Positions 21,718 through 33,800 of a DNA stretch of 64,000 bases are shown here, piece by piece. The number at the start of each line of letters is the position of its first letter. Positions within the stretch are counted from its first letter, which is position 1. Where the stretch lies: NCBI RefSeq assembly GCF_002234675.1, contig NC_019866.2, positions 10,073,261 through 10,137,260 on the forward strand, in the 5' to 3' direction. The notes below the pieces were generated by a model. That model searched no databases. It was not told the origin of the DNA and saw nothing but the letters and a program-made list of their open reading frames with translations. The translations under genes were made by a program, and so were the position numbers. The DNA is from Oryzias latipes. Lineage: Eukaryota; Chordata; Actinopteri; Beloniformes; Adrianichthyidae.

Positions 21718-23142
21718 CTACGACCATTCTTGAGATGCTAAAGATTCAACAGATCGGGACAGAGAGCTTCTCCCACTTCCTGGGTTTAAAGGTGGGGCTG
21801 TGGCGCGGGGGATCCTGGCACCTTGGTCCATCTGTTAAAAAAGACGCAGAGAAGTGATCGCCGCAGATGGAGAAAAGAGATTTTGCGCCATGCTAGAGGC
21901 ATCATACATACTCACCTCTTTGAGATGTTTGGCAATTAAGGCTATTTCTGTGGGCTGGTACACACTGCTCTGTCGCTGACCGTTATAGACTGCATATGGA
22001 GACACCGGCGTTGTAGGTTCTGGAAAACCAAAGATAAGAGGAAGTGATTGAATAGGAAATAACATTTTAACGGTTTTCTTTTAGCTACTATGATTTGAAT
22101 TATGCTTTAAATATTTCCAAGTTGTGTTTAAAAAAAAACCTGTGATGTAAATGCCTGCTTTACCTATAGCAGCCTCATCCATAGAGAACGCCTTATTCTC
22201 CACATAAACATTTTGCTGAGTTGGCTCTGGCTCTTTCAGGTCGGGGCCATACACCAGAGTCCGTGCAGGATAGACATGCTCCCCATCGAGGGGCTGCTCC
22301 TGCTCCGAGTCCTCTTGTGTCAGTAAACAAATCTCCGGAATTGCATAGAAACCCAGGAATACCCAAGCGTTTGACACCACAGCTATTCCTAAGGTGGGAT
22401 CATCCCAGCTGGCGTGTCCAGCCGCTCCATTTCCGTAGGTGTACATCACAATCCAAGTTACCCAGATAGCACTGGTGAAGAACCCCGTGACAAGGATAAA
22501 GGCGCCGTCCCTCCTCCACTGCTTGTGCTTATGTTTCAGCGAGGGCAAAGCGATCAGAACAACAGCCAAGAGAAGCAACATGACATAAATAAGAGCCATT
22601 ACAAAGTCCTGGTTAGCAATGATACAGGGGTGGTGTAGGGCAATAGGATCTGAGAGTGGATTCCTGACTTCAGTGATGATGAGCCATTCAGTATTGATGA
22701 TAACCTCCACTAGCCAGAGAGCCAGAGCTCCAAGCCACAAGGTCCAACTCCTGGGTCCACTGCCTCTCCTCTCCAGCAGCACAAGCCACAACCCATGCAT
22801 CACCAGACAGGACAAGCAGCCTGAAAACAGCACTCCGAACAGGAACCTCCGCGCGACACAGCTTGTAGAGTACCGGTCCACGATGAAGGCAAAAGTGAGT
22901 CCAAACAGTCCCAGGGTAAAGACTAGAATACTGGCCTGCAGAGCCACCATACCTTTTCTTTTCTTGTCTGTCACAAAAGGTAAGGAGGCCAAGACAATCA
23001 CAAAGAGCATAAAGGAAGTCACCATGCCTGCAGCCGCACAGGCCTCCAGCACAATACCCCACACTGCTGTCAGGTCGCACAGCTGGTAAAAGATGGCGCT
23101 GATGCTGGGGTCGCATCCTCTCGGAACACCCGTAGGGTTCAT
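21718..23142 (-). CDS. gprc5c: Class C orphan receptor GPRC5C
   Basis: Three coding exons (22164-23142, 21916-22019, 21718-21831) give 398 residues. Seven membrane segments fall between residues about 28 and 262. The short N-terminus with GCDPSISAIFYQLCD, the VEVIINTEWLIIT stretch, CIIANQDFVMALIYVMLLLL and IWVTWIVMYTYGN...WDDPTL are typical of the retinoic-acid-induced GPRC5 family. The tail YVENKAFSMDEA ... PVSPYAVYNGQ ... SSVYQPTEIALI matches GPRC5C rather than 5A, 5B or 5D. Mammalian GPRC5C carries a signal peptide; here the first ATG in the exon gives none, and the acceptor at 23171 leaves 29 bases of leader. A noncoding first exon probably ends at 24055 (donor AGAAG before GTGAGTGG). The ligand is not established. 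Its divergent neighbour is btbd17. Confidence 0.92.
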
Positions 23143-23171
23143 GGCCTTGCCGCTGGTTCTGGTCGTAAAAG

Positions 23172-26079
23172 CTGTAACACAAATTTCCTGTCACTTCAAA
23201 ATGTTTGTTTCAGTTCCATGCAAATTTTGTTAATTAGACTTTCAAATACACATTTCTGATTTTTGCATGAATCTCAAAAAGCAAAATAAAGCATCTGTTC
23301 ATCCATTCATCACCTCCACCCATTTCATCCATACTGGGGTTACGGGAATTGCTGCTGCCTATCCCAACTATTACAAGGTGAAGGTGGGGCAACCCTTGAC
23401 AGATCACTGGCTTATGGAGGGGCCCGGACAAAATTATGTTTTTCCTCTTTTAAAATTTGAAAAAGACAAACTGTAAATTAATCATGCGATTTACTTATGC
23501 AATTTAAACAAAGACATTTGCGACTATAGGCTGCACTAAATTGCAACGTTTGGACAAACTGACATGGACGAACAAGAGGCCTGTAAGGGGATTAATTAAT
23601 TAAAATAATCTTTCAAAATAAAAGCAGAGACATGTCAAGAACCAAACAGCTTTTTAGAGTTAAAAAAGAACCAAAATTAGGGTTAAACCTTTAAGCTTAC
23701 CAGAGAGCAGCTGTTGCTTTTTTTTTCTCCTTAACTCCGGTGTTTTCAAACTAGTAAAGATAACTTTCCTCTCGCAAAATGATAGTGAAAGTTTTTTTTT
23801 CCTTTTAACAAAAACACCAAAGGAAGTCTTTGTCATTAATTAAGGGTCTTCAAGTTAGCCTGTACCAATCCGTGCTAATCCATCCATATTTGAAAAGAAC
23901 TCAGGACTGCGCGATGCGCCTTCCTCCGTGGACTTTTCACAGTCCGGGTATTTTGCTCAGCTTTGGTGTTTGCAGCTTTGCATATTCACGAGATTAGGGA
24001 CAGACCTGCGTGTTTGTTTGAGGCAGCTTACACTCAAACAATGGCTCCACTCACCTCTTCTGAAGTCAGGGTTTGTTTTTTTAGTAGATGCTTGCAGCCT
24101 GCAGTGCCTGCGTGTTTGGGCTGTGACTTTTGAATAAATGCAAACACAGCCATAATTAATAATGTTATAATTAGGAAACTCCCTTTCCCCATTAGTTTTA
24201 AATGTCGTTTCTCAATTTTACCTCTTCGTTTCGTACATTTGAGTAAAAGGGGAAATACTCGTCACTAATACATTTTTAATGAATAGTTTTATTTTCTATG
24301 CATTACAATCTCTAGTTTTTATTTGATTTGATGTTTTTTCAACAAAAGCAAAACTAGTGGAAACGATTCATGAAGGCTGTTAGAGCAGTGCCCCCTAGGG
24401 GAAACGATCAGAATTGCATGTGATTTATCTTTTTTTTTTTTTTCCTGCGACTGTTAAAACCAGCTTGCACGACAATGTGAAATGATGTTTTTCCTTTTTT
24501 TATGGCAATTAATATCTGCAGGGAAAAGATAATCAGACTTTATTTGATCAAAACTCAGCCTTTTCTAATTAAAGTTTTTAAATTATATGCTCAAATTTGT
24601 TTTATAAACTTGAAAAGCCTATATAGAGAAAATGCTTTGATCAATTTTAAATCATTTTGATGTGATAAAATAGATTAATGCTATCTCACTTTTGCCAAAT
24701 AAATGACACAAAGAGGTGGGGACTCATAGTAATTCACAGTCAGTCAAAGTGCTAAGTAAAAGGCTTTTTTTTCTTTTTTTTGCAGGGTTGGTCAATGGGT
24801 GCATTCCCTCGGGGTTCAGGGCAGGACTGAATTCTTCCTCTGCTAGAGCTGCAGCTCTGGCATTCAGCCTGTACTTAACTTGTTGTTTATACTGTGTGAT
24901 GGGGGCCCCCTGTGACGAATCGATATCTCGATGGATCTCGTCCTGAGGGATGCTCTCAAAAATCACGCAACTTGTCAATCAGTTCCTTTGTGGCCCTTAA
25001 CACTCAAAATTGGAATTTAAGTTAAAACAGAACACAAAGTGACCTTAATGGAGGACACGTCCTGTTCCGATTCCTAAAGAGGCCTTTGGGTGAGCCTCCA
25101 TTTTTGCATCTCCATAGAGTGCTATTTATAAACATCTGCATCCATGGTCTGAAAGCAGAATACTTTTCCATATAGGCTACTTGTCTGTGTTGTCTAGTCC
25201 AGCCTGCTGAAGCTGGATTCATTAGGGCACTTCAGCAGCACTCTCTCCTTTGAGAACATGTCAGGTTATTCATAGCAGTGGCTTAGGTTTGGGACTTGGA
25301 GGACAATTTTTTCTGCATTTTTACTGCAGCCCAGCACGCCTCAGGGCCTCACAACAACCCAAATCTATCTAAAATGATCACCTGTTATAAATATATTCAT
25401 CATAGAGCATGGAATTTCTATTTTTCTAGAAGAAATTTGATCTTTTAAAAAACGTTTCCTTATTAAAAATCAAAATTCTTACTGACTGACGGTATTAGTT
25501 TATAAATACTCTCATATAACTCTTTTTGTCCATGTGAGTACAACCTATTATGCATTTAAGTTGATTCACCAAAGTAGAAATCTGTTGTAGCCCAGTTATT
25601 GCATGGTGCTTTAGGATATTTGCTTCTCGTGCAATGTTAAGTTATAGAGCTCACTTTTAGCCATCATGGAGTTTTATTGATTATCATAGCTTGGAGGGTA
25701 GTGTGTTCCCTATAAGCAGTGGACCGTTAACTCTGTATCCCGTAATTTGGATTACAGTCATTAATTCAGTCCCTGCAAACTCTGAAAGGTTTGTGAGGTA
25801 AAAAGGTAACACTAAAAATAGATTTATGTTTCCACTAAGATGCACCACAGGATGTCTCATGAACACTTGCTTTTTATATGGATGTTCAAATAAAAACAAA
25901 GGCATTTTAGTGTCAGTCCATTAAATTTTGATTGGCAAAAAAGTTTGGCTGTCTGAAGTTGTTTCAAATTGATGATCTTAGCTAGCACCAATGAAATTAT
26001 CTTCACATTAGTGGGATTAACATGCCATCTGAGGAAAAATTGCACCCATCTAAAAGACTGCCCTGTAAAAGGTTTATAA
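23172..26079. other. gprc5c leader intron and divergent intergenic region
   Basis: The probable noncoding first exon of gprc5c starts on the minus strand around 24130 and ends at 24055; the DNA around 23880-23950 contains CpG-bearing GCGCGATGCGCC. The rest is AT-rich. No other gene is seen. Confidence 0.45.
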
Positions 26080-26230
26080 GATTTGATTGACTGGAGTTAG
26101 TCACACATATTAGAACCCCAATTACATTTGGCAGAAAGTCTCAATGGCAACAGTTGCAATTAGCTCTCTAATTATGGCACTGATTGTATTTAACGTATGA
26201 ATCATGCGCTCCTCAGCTCAGAGATCTGCT
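26080..26230. promoter_or_regulatory. Possible conserved enhancer upstream of btbd17
   Basis: This complex, repeat-free sequence has several homeodomain-type cores packed together (CCAATTACA, GCAATTAGC, CTAATTATGG) and a GGCAACAGTTGCAA palindromic stretch. It lies about 400 bases before the btbd17 start. The texture resembles conserved noncoding elements near developmental genes. Conservation cannot be tested here. Confidence 0.25.
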
Positions 26231-26420
26231 GCATTCTGACTGCTGTACAAATGTGGCAAACTGTGCTGTTATTGATTCCTAAAAGCAAGCAAACCCCTAC
26301 AGACATTTAAACAAAAAAAAAAATCCCCCCAAAAAACATTAAGCTGAGTCTTTGGCTGGCCTGGTGCCACTGATCAATGCCATGTAACATCTGAAAAAAG
26401 AGAAATTTAAAATCAAAGCC

Positions 26421-26514
26421 GTCGCTATGGCAACGCCCCTGCCACGTTCCACCAATCAATGGAGTCCGTGGGGTTGTGAGATGCGCCAGGGAAAGGCCAG
26501 CGTCCTACATAAAG
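26421..26514 (+). promoter_or_regulatory. btbd17 core promoter with X-box and CCAAT motifs
   Basis: GTCGCTATGGCAAC at 26421-26434 is a near-palindromic RFX-type X-box with a perfect right half. A CCAAT box lies at 26452-26456 (ACCAATCAATGG), and CATAAAG at about 26508-26514 could act as a weak TATA box about 100 bases before the ATG at 26611. Confidence 0.4.
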
Positions 26515-26610
26515 AGTCCAGGACAGGGAAGCTTGCAGCACACAGGGCAGCACACCTTTCTGCAACCAGAGAAGTGTGACAGAAGCCACAGGACAAAAAA
26601 AAAGGAAGAC

Positions 26611-29468
26611 ATGGTACATTCATGCGGACAGGAGATTCCTGCCTGGGTCTATGTGGGCAGCCTACTCTTCTTCATCTCCTTAAACTCTTTTACAGTCAGC
26701 GGAGGTAAGACATTGGTTGTTGAAATTTTTGTTGAAGATTTAATTAGTTTCAATATCCTGCACTGTACGAGAAGCTGCATTACTCTATTTTAGTCCAGCT
26801 TCCCCCATACTGTAAGTGGGCAGCAAGCTACGCGTGAGTGTGTGTGCTTTGCTTCAGGGCAAAAAATGATTAGTTAGTTGGTTATTCAATGCATTTTTTC
26901 TTTACGCAAAATCCACACTAAATAAGTCCTGGAAAAATCTTTTATAATATTATATTTTTCTAAGTAATCAGACTGACTGGGACAGTTTCATTCAATGCTA
27001 GTAATTTGAGAATGCGCATATTGTCTGTTGTGTGAGTAAAGGAAGCAACAAAATGTTCTTTATTGTTTGTGGAAAAATTAAGTTGTAAATTGAAAAAGAT
27101 AAATTAAACAAGCGTCCAAAATTACCATACAAAAAAAACAAAAAACTTTTTTTTAATAATACGTTTATTATTGTTTCCTATCAGGCACATTGTGTTAGAA
27201 ACATTTTGAAGTACACCCCGCTGTACTCCACTATGCACAAATAGTTTAGGTTGCTAGCCAGCTAATTGGGGAGAGATTACTTTGAAGTGGGGGCACTAGA
27301 TTGTGGTGAAGAAATGACAACTGTGAGATGTCCCAGGGAGACAAGTGTGCTTCCCCCTGTGTCTCATTAAACCCCAACAGGAGGCCAACAAGCCTGCTGC
27401 TGGCTGTGGCAGAGCAGAATAGAAACAGCAATTTTTCATGCTGAGTCTTTCGTGTTGGGTCCTTCAGTATGTTGCTGCTTGCGCTCAAGAGACCGCACTT
27501 TAAGGCAGCCTTCTGCAGTGGGACTGCAAACTTAGGAATCTTCTTTGTGCATCTGGAATGTGAGGTTCCTGAGTCAGCCACCTGGCTCCTGTCTTTCACT
27601 AGTTTCCTCTAATTGAAAGCAGAAAGGAAAAGTGATTTTTGCAAGTTTCTCCTAAGTTGCAGTTTCATCAGTTGTGCTTTGACTGATCTTGAGTTACTTT
27701 GTGCTAGACATCATTTTAGATAAACAGATAATGCAGGCAGATTGTGCCCTAACATTTGTGACAGATAATTGAAATTAAATGAGTGCTATTTCAAATCAAT
27801 TAGCTTTTGTGCAAACGTAAAGGCGTCCTCTGTGTTTTTCTCCCCCTTGTTTTTTGAAGCACCTTTGAAGCAGGAGCTTCTTGACAATGGAGCCACAGTG
27901 CTGAATCACTCCATGAGCCTTGTGCATCGGATGGAGACACTACTGGCCATGGGGAACGGGAGTGACGTCACTCTGCGGGTGCAGACCATTGACACAGATG
28001 AGGTGAAGGTGATCCAAGCCCACAGTTTGGTCCTGACACTGCAGAGTGATGTGTTTGAGGAGCTGCTGGTCAATCGCAACAACAGCGCTGTGATTTTGAC
28101 AGAGACCGCCCTCTGCGCAGCTGTTTTTGACAAGTTTATCAGGTGACTAAGCACTTTATTGACTAAATAATGCAGAACTGGTTGCAGATATATGAATGTT
28201 TTTCATTCTTTTCACATTTGGACATTTGGATTGTTCCACCTTTAAGTATTCTAAAACTAGACTCACTGTTTTAGCTTCAGTTAACATAAAAGTGTGGGCT
28301 TTTTGAGTGACTCATGTGGGCTACTTTTGCAATATTTTTGTATAGCTAGGCTCAGAGAAATAATGTTTGTTTTAAAAATACTTTCTTTTGCAGGTATCTG
28401 TACTGCGGTGACATTTCCGTACGGCTAGATCAAGCTATATTCCTGCACACGCTGGCCACCAAATATCACGTGTGGGGCTTACAGCAAGGTCTGACCCACT
28501 ACATGACTCAACATCTTTCCAGTGATTCGCCAACAGGTCACGTGGTTAGTTGGTATAACTATGCACTAAAAATTGGGGACACGACCCTACGGGACAGCTG
28601 TCTCCTATACTTGTCCTGGAACCTGTCTTCTGTGCTGCAGAGCAAAGAATGGGGCTCCATTAGTGAAGACCTGCTCTTGTCCTTGCTGCAACGCTCTGAC
28701 CTTATTCTGCAAAGTGAACTGGAGCTCTTTGAGGCTCTGGAGGTTTGGGTCAATCTGAACCAACCTGTCAGTGCAACAGTGGAAACTGCCCTAAGGGCTG
28801 TTCGTTATGGCATGATCCCCCCTTATCATCTTTTTCGCCTCCAGAAGCAGTCCCTCCTTCTGATAAAGTATTACGAGTCCATCCGTGATCTCCTATATCT
28901 AGCTTTCCAATTTCACTCGGCTTCGCCAATTCAACTGGCAAAGTACTTTGATGTCAACTGCAGTATTTTCACCCCCCGCAACTACCTGTCATCCTCCTGG
29001 GGTTCTCCATGGGTCATCAACAGTCCTACTCGTGACGATCGCAGCTTTAGCTTTCAGACACAGCTTGGGCCAAGTGGCCACGATTCTAGTAAGAGAGTGA
29101 CATGGAATGCTCTTTTCTCTCCTCGATGGCTGCCACTCAGCGCCAGATCGTCATATTCCGAACTTGGTGCCATGCAGCCCACCCGCACAGAGGCAGGCCA
29201 TCCTCGCATCATTGTAACTCCGGCCACCTCCAGCCCAGACTTTGCTGGTGTCAGCTTCCAGAAAACCGTCATTGTTATGGCAAAGCAGCAAGGAAAAGTG
29301 GTGGTCCGCCACGTCTACAACTTCCACCAAAGTACAGAGGAGGCTGGGGATTTTTTGATGGATGCAGATTTGCAGCGCCGTTCATCAGACTATCTAATTG
29401 ACAGTTCTCTTTATCTGCACATTGTGATCAAACCTCTCTACCATACACTGCTTGTTGCTAGGAAGTAA
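26611..29468 (+). CDS. btbd17: BTB/POZ domain-containing protein 17 (secreted)
   Basis: Three exons (26611-26704, 27860-28142, 28394-29468) encode 483 residues, close to the mammalian length. Residues 1-31 contain a hydrophobic stretch (VYVGSLLFFISLNSF), a signal peptide; the ATG at 26611 is the one followed by it. A BTB/POZ domain spans about 66-165 (GSDVTLRVQT..., HSLVLTLQSDVFEELL), a BACK domain about 170-270 (LHTLATKYHVWGLQQ, LLLSLLQRSDL), and the C-terminal third is a beta-rich domain special to this family, ending YLHIVIKPLYHTLLVARK. BTBD17 is unusual among BTB proteins in being secreted, like galectin-3-binding protein. Its biochemical role is not settled. AATAAA at about 29934 ends a 470-base 3' UTR. 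Neighbour gprc5c is the same as in human 17q25.1. Confidence 0.93.
26705..27859 (+). other. btbd17 intron 1
   Basis: This 1155-bp intron joins the signal-peptide exon to the BTB exon. It contains a minus-strand open frame at 27246-27599 with no recognised domain. No element is seen. Confidence 0.5.
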
Positions 29469-30881
29469 AACCACAAATTCCCAGGAACCTCACTATCCCT
29501 CTACCACCCACACAATCACATGCACATGTTCCAAAGTACACTCATATCACAGCAGATGTGTGTCTTTCATATCTGTGTTATTGTAATGATTTGGTGCATT
29601 TTATTGTCTTCCAGCTGTTCAGATTGGGCAAGTTTAGAAAGAAAATCAAGTATTTTAAACTGTACAACCCATATTTATAATAATTGCATTCTTTGGATCT
29701 TAATTTTTAATGTGAGAAAAATCATCATTGTACTGTATTTCTTAATGTATCTCAAAATGTGGTTGCATATTTTCCTTAAATTTATTATTCAAAGCAATGT
29801 TCATTTTTCACCCAGTTACACATGGTTCTATAGAGGCTTTTTTCCCAAGATAAACTACAATTACTTTTACTTATATAGATTTTTATCATTTATGTGCTCT
29901 AATGGAATATTGTATACAGTTTGAAACTCATAAAATAAAAATGGAAAAAAAGAACCCCATTATCACTTAATTTACAGGCGAACTGTCTTGTCAGGCTATG
30001 GAAAAAAGCTGTATATTATTTATATTATTTTTACCTTTGCTTCCTTTGCACCCTCTGTGCCCCCCCCCCCCCCAAAAAAAAAGAAAAGAAAATGTATTTA
30101 TTTATTTTCCCAGGAGCTCTGTATTGTACTTAGCTAGAATTCTATGACTTCTAAAAATCCATGTCATTGTAATAAATTTAAAAAAAATAATAATAAAGGA
30201 GAAAATAAAGGTCAAGAATTACTGGTTTGCAAGAAGTGATATTTTTTTAACAAAAAAAAACATTCTGTTGCCACTAGCCATTGCTCGCTATTGACTAAGG
30301 GTTAAATAAATTTGAATTTTTCTTTTTTTTGTTAGTTAAAAAAAGTATTTCTAGAATTATCCATATTGTGACTTGCAAAAATTCTACAACTTCAAGAAAT
30401 CTATTTTATGGTAACACATTTAGAAATAATAAAGAAGAAAATAAAGAGCAAGAATTAATGAGAAACAAAAAAAACAGAAATTCCACGTCTCTTTAGTCAA
30501 AGTCAAATACTCCAGTTGACTACACGTCCCATCACACTTAGCTTGAAACCGGAAATACGTCACTTCGTCGTTGAAACCTTCAGCTGTCAGACTTTGGCCA
30601 CCCCGGTGCAGGTTGCGTTAGCAAACTCTCGCGTACTGTTGAGATTTATAAAAAGTTGTGCATCCATCTGCTTATCGTCATTTTATCGCGGAAACTTTTC
30701 GTTTCCGCATCAAGCTTGCAGGAGCTCTAACCGCCTCATTTTAACTGCCGCTGGATGTGCAGCGATCCTGAGCGGGTGTAAGGGTAAATCTAAGGGAGGG
30801 AGGGAGTAGGGAAGAAGAAGGAGGAAAAAAAAAAGCCAAGTCTTTTGTACTTCCCTTCCCCCCCATCAAAGCAAAGGGGAA
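29469..30881. other. btbd17 3' UTR and map2k6 promoter region
   Basis: The btbd17 3' UTR ends near 29955. Then come a C tract of about 14 bases at 30060, a diverged local duplication (30139-30221 and 30382-30456), and from about 30520 a more GC-rich, CpG-bearing stretch that should be the map2k6 promoter and 5' UTR. A GGGAGGGAGGGAG run precedes the start codon. Confidence 0.5.
30139..30456 (+). repeat. Diverged local direct duplication
   Basis: Copies at 30139-30221 and 30382-30456 share the order ATTCTAxxACTTCxA, a TTTA-rich middle, AATAATAAAG/AATAATAATAAAGG, then GAAAATAAAG and CAAGAATTA. About 240 bases separate the copies, with several substitutions and small gaps, so the duplication is old. 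Confidence 0.55.
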
Positions 30882-33800
30882 ATGTCTCTCTCCAAAGGAG
30901 GTAAGACTTATTTTCCCACCCTTTTTACTCCTGCACCTTTTACAAAAGTAACTAAACTACCGAGGTGATATGAGCGCGGAAGTAGTTCAGCTAACTTTGT
31001 GTAAAAAACATAACCTTGTCAGGTGGGAACCTGCCTGTATGAGAAGAGGAAAACGAAGCTACATGCATGTCTGTCCCACTTCCCAAAGTCTGTAAACTTA
31101 AATATTTATATAGAACGCATCATCAAAAGTACTGCCTTATATTTACTGAACTTAGCAGTAGCGAACCATCGCACTCATTTATTTCAGTTCTCGTGTGGCT
31201 AGCTTACCTCATTTTCACGTCAGCAAGAATAGCCTGACGAGCTGTTGTTAACTAATGTTCCGCTAATGGAAGTCCGTAAACCGAGTTAAATTTATTTCAT
31301 TTGAGTCCAAAACCTTCGGGGCCACAGGTGTTTTTACTTTACAATGTGTTAGCTTCACCCAAACCTAAATACTGTCAGTGTGTTCTAGATGCTTTTGTTT
31401 CCAAAAGCGTCACAAGAAGAGCACGATAATGACGTCAATTTACATTTTGAGTTAGCCGCGTGCGCTGTTACACAATCATACTAGCGTTACCATGGTCTGA
31501 GTGCACGCTACTTAGCCGCGAGCCGCTCAGGCAATCAGAGCCTTTGGCCTACATGACATGTTTTGACTTGCAGCACCTACGCCGAATATGCAATTTCCCT
31601 ATTGTTGACAGTTCATTTGTTGCAACGCAACCAAGCAGGTACCCGCGCTCCTCCAGAGCCTCTGTCTCTATGATCCACTTTCAGAGATTCTGCCGAACAG
31701 CACAGATAAAAGTGGTGTGGAAGTTTATCCGTGCATGACTCATCGTTCTCTGGATGGATCTTTTCTAGTAAGGGCTGGTGCTTCCTGATGATGACTCGCC
31801 AAGCAGCTAAATGGTCCTTGATCCCATGCACAATCCAGAAATTCTTGTTCACATTACTTAGTTTTTCTGGACTACTAGGTATTTTCCACTGAGAGATTTT
31901 TTTTTTCCTCTTTCAAATTTTTCATGACATGACATTGAAGCCACTCCTGCCCGTCTGCCTTCCTGTTTCCTTTTATTGCTCTGATCTCTTGAAGATTTTT
32001 ATTTTCCCTGCTGCTGCTGCTGCCTGGATGAACTTTGACTGCAGTTGTGGCTGATGTCATGGAACTATTGCGTCCTGTAGGCTCAGTTTGAGGATCTTGC
32101 AGGAGAAGGCTGCCGTCGTCAGGCTGGCCCTGACTATCCTGAACAGTGACAGCAATTGGACCAAATATAGTGACAACATATTTCCCAAGGGTCCTAACAG
32201 TTCAAGCGGATATTTCCAATCTGACTGGTTGTGTTATTTCCCAGCCCACGATCACTGTAACAAGGGTTTCTTGCATGCAGCTTTCCATAAACCAAGACAG
32301 TTACCTGAGAAGAGACAGTATTTTCCGACTATTATTACTCCACATTATTCAAAAAGAAACTCCACTCTTAGTGAAACTGCATAGAAACTGCTTTTTTTGT
32401 GTGTTTTTGCACCTGCATGACATAATTGTTGGAGTCGATCAGCAGAGCATTATCTCTAACAGCTTAAAATAGCTTTGACAAGCAGGTTGTTTGACTGCAG
32501 CTCCACCATGTTTGCATGTAAAACCCTCTTTTCTCGTGTGACCAAACGCCTGAATTCTTCGTCAGGTGATACAAATTCTTTAAGCGCTCTTGGTTTACCT
32601 CATGCACAGGAAATGCTAAGTCTATTTTTGACTCGGCATGTGTGGGTAAATCGCATTCAATCTCACCCTGCAGCATGAAACAAGCTCACTGTCTGGACTC
32701 TTATTTTAGGCTTGCAGCACACAGCGGACGTGTCTCTGTCACTGATGGATGCAATATCTGAAATCTTTGACCACGTTTACTTCCCTTTCCAGCTGAAATC
32801 GATGAACAGTGGTTTGCCCACGTCTTCCTCCTTCACTAGAGTACTTGCCTGACCAACTTAAGTGACTCATGCTGTGTCACTGTAAGAATGATTGTAAAAT
32901 CACAATATTTACCTCCGTTTTGCAAACAGTCATTTCAGTGCTGGGATTTTTCTTGCCTTCTTCTTGTTGCTCTCAAACATATTTATTCAGCAACGTCCTA
33001 CATGGTTCTTCATAAACGATGAAGCCCTGCAGAAGCACATACAGCACATTTCTGGTGAAGTGCTCTGTTTTTCCGCTTGGCCTTCCAGCAAGAACAAACA
33101 TGCAAAAGCACCAGTGTCAAGGAAAGGATGAGCTTTTTTTTTTTTTTTTTTGCTTTTGCTTTTTTGGAGTTCCTGCTCAAAGGCGCTGCGGCGTTATCAG
33201 GCAGACAGGCCCTCATAGCAGCTTCTGGGAAATCCCGGAGTCTGTTGGTAAACAGTGTTTAGAAAAAGGGCTGATGTCAATGATTTAGCACAGAAAAGGC
33301 CACAAAATATTACAAACAAGATTAAAACAAAGCCTGCTTTAAAAAAGGTCAAAAACCTTCATCACTTCTAATGTCATCATGCCAAAGGTAATGAGTCATT
33401 TAGTCCACCTTTTTTATTTTATTTTTCGGTTTAGACACACTTTATCTGTACCTGGGTAACAGATCTACTTTGTGTCAGCCAAAAACCATCTATTGACAGT
33501 TTATCCTCTTTCACTCATGCCCTTCCTGCCATAATGCCTCAGAAGCCCCAGTAGTTCAGACCTGGCCAGTCCTGAGCGGGTGAAAACTGTCAGGTGACTC
33601 ACTAAAAGGTGGATTCCAACATGCTGGTGATGCGTCAGTGTAGGATGGCATGGAGCTGGTGGCTGAATGCATAAGCTGCCCACGTTGTTTCAGCATTTTC
33701 CCTGTTTTTTTTAAGCGTCTTGTCTCTCTCTCATAAAGCCATGAGTAAAAACAATATATAGGTAAACAATAGAATTTGTAATGAGAGTTACATGTTCTGA

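Noticed and set aside
22619-23089. 156-codon plus-strand frame opposite gprc5c, and a similar one opposite kcnj2 at 60806-61396
   Set aside because: Both are antisense shadows of conserved coding exons and have no features of their own.
27246-27599. 117-codon minus-strand frame in btbd17 intron 1
   Set aside because: No recognisable domain, no splice context and no neighbouring exons.
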